Under the pieces are notes generated by a model. That model made no database searches and was not told where the DNA came from. It was given only the letters and a program-made list of their open reading frames with translations. Positions 38,286 through 48,415 of a stretch of DNA of 64,000 nt are shown here, piece after piece. This DNA is from Zelonia costaricensis (lineage: Eukaryota; Euglenozoa; Kinetoplastea; Trypanosomatida; Trypanosomatidae): NCBI GenBank assembly GCA_030849075.1, contig JASAOO010003559.1, forward strand, positions 1 to 64,000. Direction: 5' to 3'. Each line of letters starts with the position of its first letter. Position 1 is the stretch's first letter. Both the position numbers and the translations under genes were made by a program.

Positions 38286-38837
38286 ATGCTCCGCGTGCCC
38301 GCCGCGCTCCTGCGGCGGCGTGCCGCTGCGTCCTGCGCCCTCGCCAGGCCGACGCCGCTCTCACTGCGTGGTGCTGCCTCGTGGGCTGCGCTGAGTAACA
38401 GCGCTCTCAGCCACTGCGGGCGCCATGGGCCTGTGACGGCAGTCATCGCTGCTGCGCTGCGGACGAGTGCCCGGTTGGCGTCCACATCGGCGCCCACGCA
38501 GCGGTGGCGCCGCACAGCCAAGATGCGCTCGTGGCGGCAGCAGCACCGGCGCGCTCCGCCGACCGGGAAAGTCACTGCGGCTACTGCGAAGCTGACCGCA
38601 AGACGCGCGACACCAACGCGCAAGAAGCCGGTCGCTGAAAAGAAGAAGAAGGAAGTGACGGGCGCGGGCCGCGGCAAGAGCGGGACGCCGCGCCGACTCA
38701 GCCCGCACCAGAAGCAGGCAAAGAAGTACAACAAGCGCGTCGAGGCCATCGCACGACTCTGGAAGGAGCAGCAGCAACACAAGCACCAGGTGCCCAGCAA
38801 GGTGCCCAAGAAGTCGCTAGCGTCGCGGCTCAAGTAG
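38286..38837 (+). CDS. Small, very basic mitochondrial-type protein, function unknown
   Basis: 183 residues, strongly basic. The N terminus (MLRVPAALLRRRAAASC, up to about residue 65) is Arg/Ala/Leu/Ser-rich with no acidic residues, the pattern of a mitochondrial presequence. Residues 74-150 are Arg/Lys-rich with no obvious fold (RARRATPTRKKPV, KKKKEV, GRGKSG). The last 35 residues form a basic helix (HQKQAKKYNKRVEAIARLWKEQ) and a lysine-rich tail. Composition resembles lysine-rich histone H1-like or kinetoplast DNA-associated proteins, and also small basic mitoribosomal proteins. I cannot separate these from sequence alone. Its real-gene status rests on the presequence, the lysine/arginine codon usage and its position at gene spacing in the cluster. 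Confidence 0.72.
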   Translation: MLRVPAALLRRRAAASCALARPTPLSLRGAASWAALSNSALSHCGRHGPVTAVIAAALRTSARLASTSAPTQRWRRTAKMRSWRQQHRRAPPTGKVTAATAKLTARRATPTRKKPVAEKKKKEVTGAGRGKSGTPRRLSPHQKQAKKYNKRVEAIARLWKEQQQHKHQVPSKVPKKSLASRLK

Positions 38838-40783
38838 GCGTGGCGCGCGCCGCTTCCGCAGGCCCTCTCTCGCCGTGTCGTGGTTGCTCCCAGCACGGGC
38901 GTGTGTACCATGAGCCGCGCCGCGGCTTCACTGCTTGGCCTTCTCTCGCCAGAGTCGCTGTACTCTGGCAGGCGTGCAGCTCACAGCCCCACCACCGTGA
39001 GCTGTGCTCACTGTGTGACGGCATCGTGACACAGCCTCGGCGTCCCTTCCTCAACCCTTCAAGGCGCCCTCGACGCGGTGCCGGACAAGGCCCTGCCTTG
39101 CCGGCCCGCATGTGCGTGCCCCCGTCTCCTTCCACGCACACCCTGTCTCGCCTCTCGTGCGAATACGTTGCGAGATGTCCACGAGCGACGCTGCTCGGCG
39201 TCGTCATCGTTTGTGTGAGTGTGTGTGTGTATGTGTTTTGTTTATTTCCTCGGTTCGTGTCATGCGTTTCTTGTTTTCCCCTCTTTGATTGCTTGCGTTT
39301 CTTACGACGAGGTCGCGCGTTTGCTTTTGCAAGGGTCGGCTGGTTGCTACGTGTTAAGCAAACTCTGCAGTCCAGATTTGTCCTGCGTCACTACCCGAGA
39401 CGGCCAGCACGCGCGGGTGTGTTCATGGGTCTGTGTGTGTGTGTTTACGTGGGCGAGCCACTCCTGTCTCCCTCTCATTTTTTTTTTCTTCTGCTGTCGC
39501 TTTCGTGCTTCCACCCCCCTCCCCCCTCCCCTGTAACTGTACACAACTCGATCGCAACAGGCATAGAACCCCTCAGACCAAACACACTCATGCGGTGATG
39601 CGCAAAAAAAAAAAGGATGGAACATGTGCACTTCCAGAAACAAGCAGCAGAACGTGCGCCGGTTTGTCGGTCGTCTGACGCACCTCCCTGCGGCACGGCA
39701 TGCGAGGCTGCGCCATGGGTGCGTAGGCTCCCTCGCCGCGTGGAGCAGAGCGCAACACACGGAACCATACACACACCCATAGACAGCTTCTGTGTTTTCG
39801 TAAGCCCTTCTGAAACCCCTTCAAACCTCCCGTTGCACGTCTTTCGTCTACACATTCTCTTTTCCCTGGTGATGCCAGCAACGCGCACCGCTGCGACACT
39901 GGGTGACGCTGCTCCAACGAAGAGCGCCGTGCCGGCCCACAAGTAGGTATCAGCAAAGCTGAGCAGCACCGCGTACAGCCTTCTGTGTAGACGCACCACA
40001 GTCTCCTCCCCACCTCCTACCGCACCGTTCTCCCCCCTTTCCACGGAGGCGCGGTAGTCCTCTTCCCCTCATTCTTGCGTCTTCACGCCTTCCACAGACT
40101 CCCTTGGTGCTCGTCTTGATCGGCGGCTTGTACGCACTTGTGCGTTCTCCAGCTTGCACGGGGTGAATCACTGCTACGAGACGCTGGCGTAGACGCACCC
40201 TCGGCGGCACGGACACAGTTTCATGTACAGACGCGAGCCGCTCGCGTTGTGAGTGCATCGGCTTTCCTCCTTCCTTAGTTTCTCTTCCCGACATCTGCTC
40301 ATCGCACCCCCCACTTCCTCTTTGGCGACCTCTGACGCTCCTCAGCGTGCGCGTGTGTGTGTGTGTCTGTGTCTGTGTCTGTGTCTGTGTGTGCGTGCCG
40401 GCCCTGTTTCCCGCTCCTTCCACTCACACCGCGCGAGTCCATCTGTGCGTGTCTGCGCTCGTTAATTCTGCGCGGCTCCGCCCCCCCCCTCCTCCCCCCT
40501 CCCCACACTTCCCTTTTGCTTACCTGCTCTCTTGCGGTGCAGCCGTGCGGACGCGTGCTTGTGTGTGCGTCACGCACCGCACTACCTGCTGACCTAGTGT
40601 CCTCCCTCCTCGAGTCCCTTCACAGCCCTTTTCTCTTTCCTCTGCGCCCGTCACGCTCGCTTGTCCATCCGCTGCCTCCCGGTGCGAGTCTGTTGTGCTG
40701 CATCCGCCTCAGGGCGCGCTGCCCCGCTCTCTTCGTCTATCGGAGTAGCCTGTGCACACGGAAGAGGAGGGCGCGCTGAATGA
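38838..40783 (+). other. Intergenic region, basic protein to 882-residue unknown
   Basis: No gene seen. GT-rich tracts near 39210-39235 and 39430-39450, T run near 39478-39487, A run near 39603-39614 and a TGTGTC-type repeat at 40352-40393. Pyrimidine-rich sequence from 40470 to 40740 leads into the next gene. Confidence 0.6.
40352..40393. repeat. GT and TGTGTC compound microsatellite
   Basis: About six GT units pass into four TGTGTC-type hexamers and end in GTGTGC. It falls in the pyrimidine/GT-rich leader before the 882-residue gene. Confidence 0.85.
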
Positions 40784-43432
40784 ATGACAGAGGCCCGGCT
40801 GTCCCTCGGGCCGTCCGGCGAGTTCCCGCGCGGCAGCCTCTGGCGCTCCCTGACCTCCTTTGAGAGTCAGCGGGCCTCTTTGAACGGCAGCGACCCCGGA
40901 CGTGGAGCCCGGTCCTCGGCCGCCCGAGGCGGGGTACCGCCGCTCTCGCCCGCCGCAGCCACCACGGCGGCGCAGCGGCCGCCGCTGAACGCCTCCGCCA
41001 ACCGCGCGGCGTCGTCACTGGCGCTCAGCAGCGACACCGCCTCCACCTCGCTAGATGTCGCCGGCTTCGATGGCGGCGGCGCCGCTGTGGAGGCGGCGGT
41101 TGTGTCGCCGCTGTGGGGCGGGGCGGCCGCCCCCGCGGCGAACCAGAGCGGCGGTGCCGTGCGCGGGCGTGCCGGTGCCTCGACGGAAAGGTGCGCCTCT
41201 CTGGACTTTGCCCAGCAGCTCGACGGGATGGCGGAGCGGGAGCTGCAGACGCTCTGGGCGGAGCTGTGGACGGCGACGCACAGCGAGGCGGCGCTGAAGA
41301 AGGCGCTGCAGAGCCGGCGCACGCACTGGAACCCGTACCGCCCAGCCCGTGGTGGGCCTGAGGTGCGGGCTGAGATCTTGCGTAGCGAGGTGGTGGAGTT
41401 TCAGGCGATGGTGCCGACCGACAGCCTCTACCTCGCCGGCACGCCACTCCGGCGAGCGGCTTCGTCGTCGCCAGCGCTCGGCAGGGACAGTCAAGCACGC
41501 AGCCCGCGGCACCAACACAGCCGCAGTGGACCCGTGGCGGGGGCAGACGGGGACCACACGGAGGAGGAGGAGGTGCTGGTGGCTGATACCCCAGTCGCGT
41601 CCCCGACCGCGTCGGCCGCCGCACTGTACTCCCTCCCCGGCTCGCCGTCCCGTGGCGACGCACCACAGCCCCGACAGCCGCGCTCACCGCAGCACGCGGA
41701 AAGCGAGGCGGCGCTGTTTCGGTACGTCTGGGAGTCTGTGGTGGTGCCCTTCTACGCCGCGAAGCCGACCGCCTTCTTTGCCAACCCCGCACCGGGCGAG
41801 CGAAGGACGACCGAGCCGAGCACCTCCTTTGCTTCCCTGCAGCCGCCGCGTGCTGAGGAGCGGGACGACCGGGAGACGAGCGAGGTTGTCACGGCGTTCG
41901 GCGCGACGCAGGACGAGGTGCGTCAGCGGTCCCAAGAGCCGTGGCGGCGCTCGGTGTCACCGCCGCTGCCGGGCGTGTCGCCGACAAAGGCGCTTCGTCG
42001 CCCGTCGGCGGGCGCAGACGCGGTGCGAGAGGGGCGAGGCAGCGGGGCTGGTGTGCCACGCGTCCGCAGCTCCGACGTGTACGACATCGCGTCGGACGAG
42101 TCGCTGGAGGTGGAGGTGCTGGACGAGTCGCCGGCGGGCGTGCGCGGTGCGCAGCGCGACACGGCCTCGCTCCTGGCAAAGAGGCGAGGCTGCGAGGCGG
42201 ACGCGGGCGGGAAGGGCGCCACCGCACCCGCGCAGCGCAGCGGCCACCGACGGCAGCGGCCATCGACGGCGGGCGTGCAGGGGCTGGGTAGCTTGCCTAC
42301 CGACGGCGCCACGGCGGAGCGGCACGTCTCGGGGTCGAAGGATGAAAACAGCGGCGGCGCGCAGCGACGCGCGGCGTCGGCGCGGTCCGACAGCGTGCTC
42401 AACGCCGGCGCCGCCGCCTCCGCCCCGCGCAGCGCTACGGCGGCCCTCTCGCCCGGGAAGGCTAGCGGCGTCGGCGATGGCGATGACGGCGGCGGTGACG
42501 GGTCGCCCGTGTTTGCGAAGGCTGCAGGTCGCGCCTCTGTGGCGTTCTTCGGTTCCTACCAAGCTCAAGCCTCTAAGCGCGCTGTTCCGATGGAGGAGCT
42601 GGCGGCCCAATCGCCGCCGCGCTCGTCTGGGCACCAACGCCCACCCGCTTCGCAGCCACGCACCGCACGCTCTGACCAGGCGACGTCGGCGGCGACACCC
42701 GCGCAGGCGGAGGCCGATGTCAGGCCGCCGCAGCGCGGCAGCGGCACGGCCACGGCGAGCGGAAAGAGCCGCGGGACGCGGGGCAGTGTCGTGGCGACTC
42801 GCAGCAGGGTGCCGCCCGCTGGCCGGAGCAGTGGGCGAAGCACGGCGGCGCGCGCGATGGCCCGCGAGCGAGCGGCGCTGGTCGGCTCCGCGAACGGGTC
42901 GGCGCAGCGAGCGCTGCAGCTGCTGGAGATGCATAGCCGGTCCGCTGTCCGCTCCCCGCCGAGTCTTCGCAACCCGTCGCCGCGACTGCAGCTGTCCGCC
43001 GACGCGTCGCGTCGCGAGCCGGCGGCTGTCGGCACGGAGGCCGACTTGACCCCGTCGCACCCCCAGCGGCACGGGCTTCTCTCTCCGATGGCGTTGCCTG
43101 CTCGCGGTAAGCGGCGCCGCAACCCCCCGCCGACACGCCAGCCAGCAGACGCGGAGCCGGGTCCGCTGCTCGGCACGGGTGGCTCGGAGAAACCGGCGGC
43201 GAACCCGCGGCTGGGGCCGCTGCGCGAGGTGGCCCACCACTCCGCGTCACCAGAGCGGCACCGACCCTCGGCGCTCGTGCCGCCAAGTGCCCCCGTCGCG
43301 TCTGGTGTCGCGCCGGCAACGCGCAACGCGTCCGTCGCGACCCGGCAGCAGAGCAAGTTGCCGCAGCGACCCGCTTCGAAGCTGAAGCGCTCATCACCGC
43401 CGTCGCAGCGCCCCACCACAGCACAGCGCTGA
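40784..43432 (+). CDS. Large low-complexity protein, function unknown
   Basis: 882 residues, not recognised. Two stretches are compositionally normal. One is at about 138-215 (FAQQLDGMAERELQTLWAEL, then ALKKALQSRRTHWNPYRPA and ILRSEVVEFQAMV), which looks helical and may fold. The other is at about 306-330 (EAALFRYVWESVVVPFYAAK). Everything else is Ser/Ala/Arg/Pro-rich, with acidic patches (SDVYDIASDESLEVEVLDES near 428-447) and arginine-rich C-terminal sections, probably disordered and phosphorylated. The N terminus (MTEARLSLGPSGEFPRGSLW) shows no signal peptide. Its size and composition match many trypanosomatid cytoskeleton-associated proteins, but no localisation signal can be named. An alternative ATG at 40780 is in another frame and closes at once. 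Confidence 0.75.
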   Translation: MTEARLSLGPSGEFPRGSLWRSLTSFESQRASLNGSDPGRGARSSAARGGVPPLSPAAATTAAQRPPLNASANRAASSLALSSDTASTSLDVAGFDGGGAAVEAAVVSPLWGGAAAPAANQSGGAVRGRAGASTERCASLDFAQQLDGMAERELQTLWAELWTATHSEAALKKALQSRRTHWNPYRPARGGPEVRAEILRSEVVEFQAMVPTDSLYLAGTPLRRAASSSPALGRDSQARSPRHQHSRSGPVAGADGDHTEEEEVLVADTPVASPTASAAALYSLPGSPSRGDAPQPRQPRSPQHAESEAALFRYVWESVVVPFYAAKPTAFFANPAPGERRTTEPSTSFASLQPPRAEERDDRETSEVVTAFGATQDEVRQRSQEPWRRSVSPPLPGVSPTKALRRPSAGADAVREGRGSGAGVPRVRSSDVYDIASDESLEVEVLDESPAGVRGAQRDTASLLAKRRGCEADAGGKGATAPAQRSGHRRQRPSTAGVQGLGSLPTDGATAERHVSGSKDENSGGAQRRAASARSDSVLNAGAAASAPRSATAALSPGKASGVGDGDDGGGDGSPVFAKAAGRASVAFFGSYQAQASKRAVPMEELAAQSPPRSSGHQRPPASQPRTARSDQATSAATPAQAEADVRPPQRGSGTATASGKSRGTRGSVVATRSRVPPAGRSSGRSTAARAMARERAALVGSANGSAQRALQLLEMHSRSAVRSPPSLRNPSPRLQLSADASRREPAAVGTEADLTPSHPQRHGLLSPMALPARGKRRRNPPPTRQPADAEPGPLLGTGGSEKPAANPRLGPLREVAHHSASPERHRPSALVPPSAPVASGVAPATRNASVATRQQSKLPQRPASKLKRSSPPSQRPTTAQR

Positions 43433-44249
43433 AACGGCGTGTCGCACGCGTCCGCGGGGGCGCAATCGCTTCGGTTGTTGTTTGCCGTGGAGTACCTGCG
43501 CTCGTGCACTGGACCGTGAAGACGCATGAAAAACCGAAGCCAAAACGCACCGCATGACGAGCGCGTCATCCGGCACGCAACGAGTTCAAGGGTAGGCTCG
43601 GTAGGACAGCTGTGCGTGCATCAGCGGCTGCGCCCTGGCGGTCTTCTCGCCTCTGTGAAGCGCCCAAGCAGGCAAACCGAAAAGCTCTGCCGTGTCGCGT
43701 CTCGCACCCCCGCACTACTGTGTTGTGCCGGCGAGGGGCGCGTCACTCGTGTTCCCGGCTTTGCCGCCCAATCATGCCCCCTCTAACTGCTCCAACCCGG
43801 CGACTTGCTCCCACTTTGGCCTCGCTCACCCCGCCCTCAAGTTCACAGGTCAGACCGCAGCAGCTGCTGCGCATTCCCACTCTGCACCACGTGCCAGTCG
43901 AAGGGACGAGTCTCGCTGCGTCGACCTCGCCCGTCGGGCGACGGAGGCAGTGCGTGGTCTAATCAGCCTTGCGGTGGTGCCGTTCCAAGCTGCTTTTGGT
44001 GGCCTGGGCAGAAGGCGACGACTCTCCACCGATCCCAGGTGCATCCGCAAAGCACAGATTCCTGCGTGCACGTGTAGAGAGACACACAGAGGGGGGGGGG
44101 GAAAGCCCACACGCACATACACACACACACTTTCACCTGTAGCACTTCATAGACCGGCTTTGTCAACAACTCAGAGGACGGCTGCAATTCAGTTTTTTTT
44201 CTTGACAGCGGTGCACGTGGCGTCACGCCCGCCCACCCCACCCTTGCGC
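43433..44249 (+). other. Intergenic region, 882-residue unknown to C2HC-finger gene
   Basis: No gene seen. A G run near 44092-44101 is followed by a CA run near 44115-44130 and a T run at 44192-44199. An AG follows at about 44207. The frame running from 43692 into the next gene crosses these tracts and is not taken as coding before 44250. Confidence 0.6.
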
Positions 44250-46355
44250 ATGAGTACACTGACGGTGTGCCCGCACTGCGGCGATGCGACGCGCTTCGAC
44301 GCCATGAGGGCGCACCTCGACATCTGCGCCGAGCGCTCGCCGCTCATTAAGCTACGGCACAGCTCACCCGCCAAGTTTCCCGCCACGGCTGACGTGAAGC
44401 CGCTCTCAGGCTTGGACTTCTACAACCAGCTGAACAAACTCAGCCGCCTCGCCCGACCCAGTCGCAGTGCCAGCGCGGACCGAAACGGTCGCTTCAGTGC
44501 GTCGCCACTGCGGGATGAGGCGGCGGTGGTGCAGCGCCTCATGTATCCTCCGACCTCCCTCACCATCGACGTCGCACCACCGCACTCGCCGATGCTCGTC
44601 GAAGCGCCGCGGCAGCCCTGCCCATCGTGGGCCGCCGTCTCCGCCTTGTCACCGCCCGCACCGCCTTCCATACAGGTGAACCTGCGCAGCCGCAGCCGCG
44701 AGTCACACGTGTCCTCGAAGAGCGGCGGCGCGCTCGAGCGGGCGGCCTCTGCCGGCGGCCACTCCGGAGTGTCCTCCTTGAGCCCCTCTCTCGCCTCGTC
44801 CTCTGCCCTCGGCCGGGATCCATCCGGCTCGCACTACGCCACTGCCAACGGAGCGGCGGCTGCGGCGGCGATCCATGGCACGACGTCGTGGAGTGCCTCG
44901 AACGGAGGTCCGAAGGAAACGCTGTCGGCTCCGCCCGGCTCCGGCGGCGCTGCCGATGCCGCGTCGCTTCCGCACGCTCGCTCGCCGCCGAGCGCGCGCC
45001 GGAGCACCGCAGCGGGTGTGGCGGCGGAGCAGGAGTCGGGTCTGCCCAGCACCATCGCGGGGCTGAGCCAGAACACCTCGATGCACGGAGGGGCGCTGGG
45101 GCACGACAGCGGCACTGCGCAACACTGCGTGTCACGCACCTCCGAGTCCTCTGTGGCGTCCTCCGCTGCATCGTCGCGGCGCCGCGCACCGCAGCAGAGC
45201 AGCTTCGCCATTCGACTGCGCGGCGACCCCGCAGCCCCCACCGCGCACACACGCGCCGGTGCGACGCGTTTCGCGAGCGCTGCCGGGGACGGTGGTGGAG
45301 GTGCTTCTCCTTCGACGACTGTGTCGGTGATGCAGCTACAGGCGTCACTGCGGCAGGTGCAGCACATGTTGCGGCAGCAGCAGGCGCAGTACTCGGCACT
45401 TCTCCAGGCCCACGGCGACCTGCACCGGCAGGTCGCGGCTCAGCAAGGGGCGCACGGCAGCCTGCTGCGCCGCTCCATGGACCAGGCGACCGCCGTCGAG
45501 GCTGCGCTAGCGCAGCACAGCGGGCAGTGGCGTCGCGAACAGGCGGCGGTGCAAGAGAGCGTCTCGTCGCTTTGGGCCGCCGTATCTGAAATCCACGAAC
45601 GGTTGCACAGCGTTGCCGTGCCGTCGCCGGCCAGGGCCTTGGCTGCACCGCTCGCGGCGCAGAGGGCCGTTGCGGTTGCCGCCTCGGCGCCGTCCACGCC
45701 GCCGGGACGGCCGTCTCGCCACGACGCCAGCACGCACCGGAGCCCTGTGGCGCGGCCCGCAAGGGGTGTCGCAGGCATCAGCGAGCTGGGTAGCGGGTTG
45801 CGTTACCGGCAGGTCACCTCGACGACATCTGCGGTCGACGGTGGAGCGGGGCGGCGCCACGAGGCTGCGGCGACCCACATCCACGTGCAGCAGCGCCGGA
45901 CTGCCGGGGCCGCAACGCAGGAGAGCGCCTACTACTCCGACCTGGCCTCGTTCATCCACGCAGACGCCACGGCTGCGTCCTCGCTGCAAGCATCGCTGCT
46001 GTCCCACAAGCCAGTGGCGGACCCCAGCTTCACTCACCAGACGCTTGCGCGCGCTGCCGCCCTTGACGCCGCTGCGGATGGCGGTGGCGAGCGGACTTGC
46101 ACCTCTGCGTCTTTTACGACTGAGCCTCTCGCCAGCAGCTCCCGCCCACGCTGGGCAGTGCCGCAGCCAGCGGCCGTGTCGGCGCCGGCACCCCAGGCGC
46201 TACCCTACGCCATGGACGTGCAGCAGCAGGAACAGCGGCTGCTCCCGAGGCAACACCACACGTCGCTGCAGTCGAGTGGTTCGGTGGAGGACCGGGTCAT
46301 CGCAAAGCTGCGCGCCAAGCCCACCGTCGTCGTGCAACACTGTCCGTGGAGGTGA
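44250..46355 (+). CDS. C2HC zinc-finger and coiled-coil protein, function unknown
   Basis: 701 residues from ATG 44250. A zinc-finger motif opens the protein: Cys7-x-x-Cys10, then His22 and Cys26 (CPHCG then MRAHLDIC), the spacing of small C2HC or UBZ-like fingers that bind ubiquitin or protein partners. Residues 45-95 have normal composition (LSGLDFYNQLNKLSRLARP, then AAVVQRLMYPP). The centre is Ser/Ala-rich. A coiled coil is likely at about 350-450 (VMQLQASLRQVQHMLRQQQ and QSAVEAALAQHSGQW-type repeats). The last 15 residues (VEDRVIAKLRAKPTVVVQHC) are conserved-looking and end in CPWR. There is no enzymatic domain. A role as a cytoskeletal or flagellar adaptor is possible but unproven. The first finger supports the chosen ATG, since it lies six residues after it. 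Confidence 0.78.
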   Translation: MSTLTVCPHCGDATRFDAMRAHLDICAERSPLIKLRHSSPAKFPATADVKPLSGLDFYNQLNKLSRLARPSRSASADRNGRFSASPLRDEAAVVQRLMYPPTSLTIDVAPPHSPMLVEAPRQPCPSWAAVSALSPPAPPSIQVNLRSRSRESHVSSKSGGALERAASAGGHSGVSSLSPSLASSSALGRDPSGSHYATANGAAAAAAIHGTTSWSASNGGPKETLSAPPGSGGAADAASLPHARSPPSARRSTAAGVAAEQESGLPSTIAGLSQNTSMHGGALGHDSGTAQHCVSRTSESSVASSAASSRRRAPQQSSFAIRLRGDPAAPTAHTRAGATRFASAAGDGGGGASPSTTVSVMQLQASLRQVQHMLRQQQAQYSALLQAHGDLHRQVAAQQGAHGSLLRRSMDQATAVEAALAQHSGQWRREQAAVQESVSSLWAAVSEIHERLHSVAVPSPARALAAPLAAQRAVAVAASAPSTPPGRPSRHDASTHRSPVARPARGVAGISELGSGLRYRQVTSTTSAVDGGAGRRHEAAATHIHVQQRRTAGAATQESAYYSDLASFIHADATAASSLQASLLSHKPVADPSFTHQTLARAAALDAAADGGGERTCTSASFTTEPLASSSRPRWAVPQPAAVSAPAPQALPYAMDVQQQEQRLLPRQHHTSLQSSGSVEDRVIAKLRAKPTVVVQHCPWR

Positions 46356-46883
46356 GGCGTCGGTGCACACGGTGCGAAGGATTCTTGTTTGTTGTTCTCG
46401 AGGCCGGAGTGCTTGCGAGCAACCGTGTGCCCGTCAGGAGGGGCGAATCTCATCCTTCTCGCCCTCACTCACTTCCCTTCACACACACACACACACATAC
46501 ACGCCAAAGCGCACGTCGTAGAAAGGGCATGCAACAGTCGCCAAGGCACCGGCACACGCCCCAAAGGAAATACGCCGCACCTCCCCCCCTTCCTGAGCGG
46601 CGGAGCGGGACTGTGCGGGGCCACTTGGGTCAATGCGGCACCTGCCCCTTCTGTTCCTCTCTGCGACTTCCTTTTGTGCCCCCTCCACTCGAGTTCGCGG
46701 CCCACTGTCTCTTTCCCCCTGTCCCCCTCCCCCCCTCCACCGCTGTACTGCCATCACACACACACATTGACGCTGTAAACTGGTTCAGTGCAGGTTTGCG
46801 GGGTGCTGACACTGCGGCGGCGTCTGCGCCCTCCTTGTCCCAGTCACATCTCCGCCTCCTGCGCGGGTCGGGTTGACGGCATT
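46356..46883 (+). other. Intergenic region, C2HC-finger gene to CTU1
   Basis: No gene seen. CA run near 46481-46500, C- and CT-rich tracts to 46745 and a second short CA run near 46755. AGs at about 46788 and 46792 are plausible acceptors. Confidence 0.6.
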
Positions 46884-47849
46884 ATGCCACTCAAGTTCGC
46901 GTGCGCGCGATGTGGCGTCGAGCGGGCTGCGATGAAGCGCCCGCGTGATGGGCAGTTGCTGTGCCGCGAGTGCTTCTTCACGCTTTTCGAGGAGGAGATT
47001 CACCACACCATCGTCGGCGAGCGCCTCTTCGCACCGGGCGACGTCGTCGCCTGCGGGGCGAGCGGCGGCAAGGACAGCACGGTGCTCATTCACCTCCTCC
47101 ACACCCTCAACCAGCGCCACGGCTACGGCGTCCGTCTCGAGCTCGTCAGCATCGACGAAGGCATCGTCGGCTACCGCGACGACAGCCTCGAGACGGTGAA
47201 GCGCAACTCGAGCTGCTACGGCCTGCCGCTGCACATCCTCTCCTACCGCGACGTCTTTGGCTGGACGATGGACGACATTGTCCGCGTCGTCGGTCTGCGC
47301 AACAACTGCACGTTCTGCGGCGTCTTCCGGCGCCAGGCGTTGGAGAGGGGCGCCGCGCTGGTCACGGCCGACAAGATCGCCACGGGCCACAACGCGGACG
47401 ACATGGCCGAGACGATCCTCATGAACGTTCTGCGCGCCGACGCGCCGCGCCTGTCACGCTGCACGAGCGCCGTGAGTGCTGGCGAGGGCATCTTGCCGCG
47501 GGTAAAGCCGCTCAAGTACGCCTACGAAAAGGAGATTGTGTTGTATGCGCACTTCAAGAAGCTCGACTACTTCACGACGGAGTGCACGTATGCGAAGGAG
47601 GCGTTTCGTGGCACGGCCCGCACGTTGGTGAAGGAGCTGGAGGCGCTGCGGCCGCGCAGCATCGCCGACACCGTCTACAGCGGCGAGCACCTCGCCGTGC
47701 AGGCGCAGGACGCCGTCCCAACCAGCGAGCCGAAGCCGTGTGAGAAGTGCGGGTACCTGACAAGCCAGCGACTCTGTCGCGCCTGTGTGTTGCTCGAGTC
47801 GCTCGCCCGTGGCGACCCCGCTTCAGCGCTGCGGCGCACCATGGTGTGA
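46884..47849 (+). CDS. CTU1: CTU1/NCS6, cytosolic tRNA 2-thiolation ATP pyrophosphatase
   Basis: 321 residues, near the usual length. CTU1 adenylates U34 of tRNA-Lys, -Glu and -Gln and places sulphur on it, completing mcm5s2U, with CTU2 and the URM1 sulphur carrier. The PP-loop SGGKDST sits at residues 60-66. N-terminal CxxC pairs (CARCG at 7-11 and CREC at 27-30) and a C-terminal CEKCG with CRAC build the zinc ribbons of the family. Also visible are the conserved [19 protein letters not shown] segment (about 91-108), [14 protein letters not shown] (about 140-153) with the catalytic-type cysteine, and [18 protein letters not shown] 46884 places the first CxxC correctly; the frame is open upstream but is UTR-like. 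Confidence 0.93.
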   Translation: MPLKFACARCGVERAAMKRPRDGQLLCRECFFTLFEEEIHHTIVGERLFAPGDVVACGASGGKDSTVLIHLLHTLNQRHGYGVRLELVSIDEGIVGYRDDSLETVKRNSSCYGLPLHILSYRDVFGWTMDDIVRVVGLRNNCTFCGVFRRQALERGAALVTADKIATGHNADDMAETILMNVLRADAPRLSRCTSAVSAGEGILPRVKPLKYAYEKEIVLYAHFKKLDYFTTECTYAKEAFRGTARTLVKELEALRPRSIADTVYSGEHLAVQAQDAVPTSEPKPCEKCGYLTSQRLCRACVLLESLARGDPASALRRTMV

Positions 47850-48415
47850 GGCAGCGGGAGGCCCAGCCTCGCGGTGCGTCCTCCACCACGCCACGTGTCC
47901 GTCTCCTCCAACGTGACGGCTGGTCGCACGGGTCGCGTTTCCTTTTTTCCCCTGCCACTACCACCGTATGCACTGCTGCACCCGCTCTCCGTAAGAGTGA
48001 GCGGCGAGTAAGAAGGGAGCCAAACAAGCCGATTGGAAGCGCCGAGGCAGAGGGTCGCACGCATGTGTGGCCTCTGCGTGCGCATGTGCACAGAACGCCG
48101 ACAACGCACAGGGTCGACTTCTCCGCCGGGGAGGGAGGGAATGGGACCTGGAAGCGGAACGACGTGTGTGTTGCAGATGCACCATTCTGCGCGCTTGCAC
48201 GGCGCGCCGTGACATGCACCACACAACGTTGCAAGGAGATTCTTGACGAATCGGAGCCTGGCTGACACCGTCTGCCCCCCCCTCCTCACTCGTGTATGCA
48301 CCTCTCTCTGTTCCCGTTCTCCCCCCTCACTTTTCGTGGATGCACCTGCCGCCGTGCACCTTGCCACATGGCCCCCTCCCCTCCCCCCACGTGTCACCTG
48401 ACGCGCAGTGCGACA
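47850..48415 (+). other. Intergenic region, CTU1 to selK
   Basis: No gene seen. GC-rich with pyrimidine tracts near 47938-47955 and from 48275 to 48390, the latter leading into selK. Confidence 0.6.

Noticed and set aside
43692..44249. Upstream extension of the C2HC-finger frame
   Set aside because: It would add about 186 residues through G, CA and T runs, including a likely splice acceptor near 44207, so it is not in the mature coding region.
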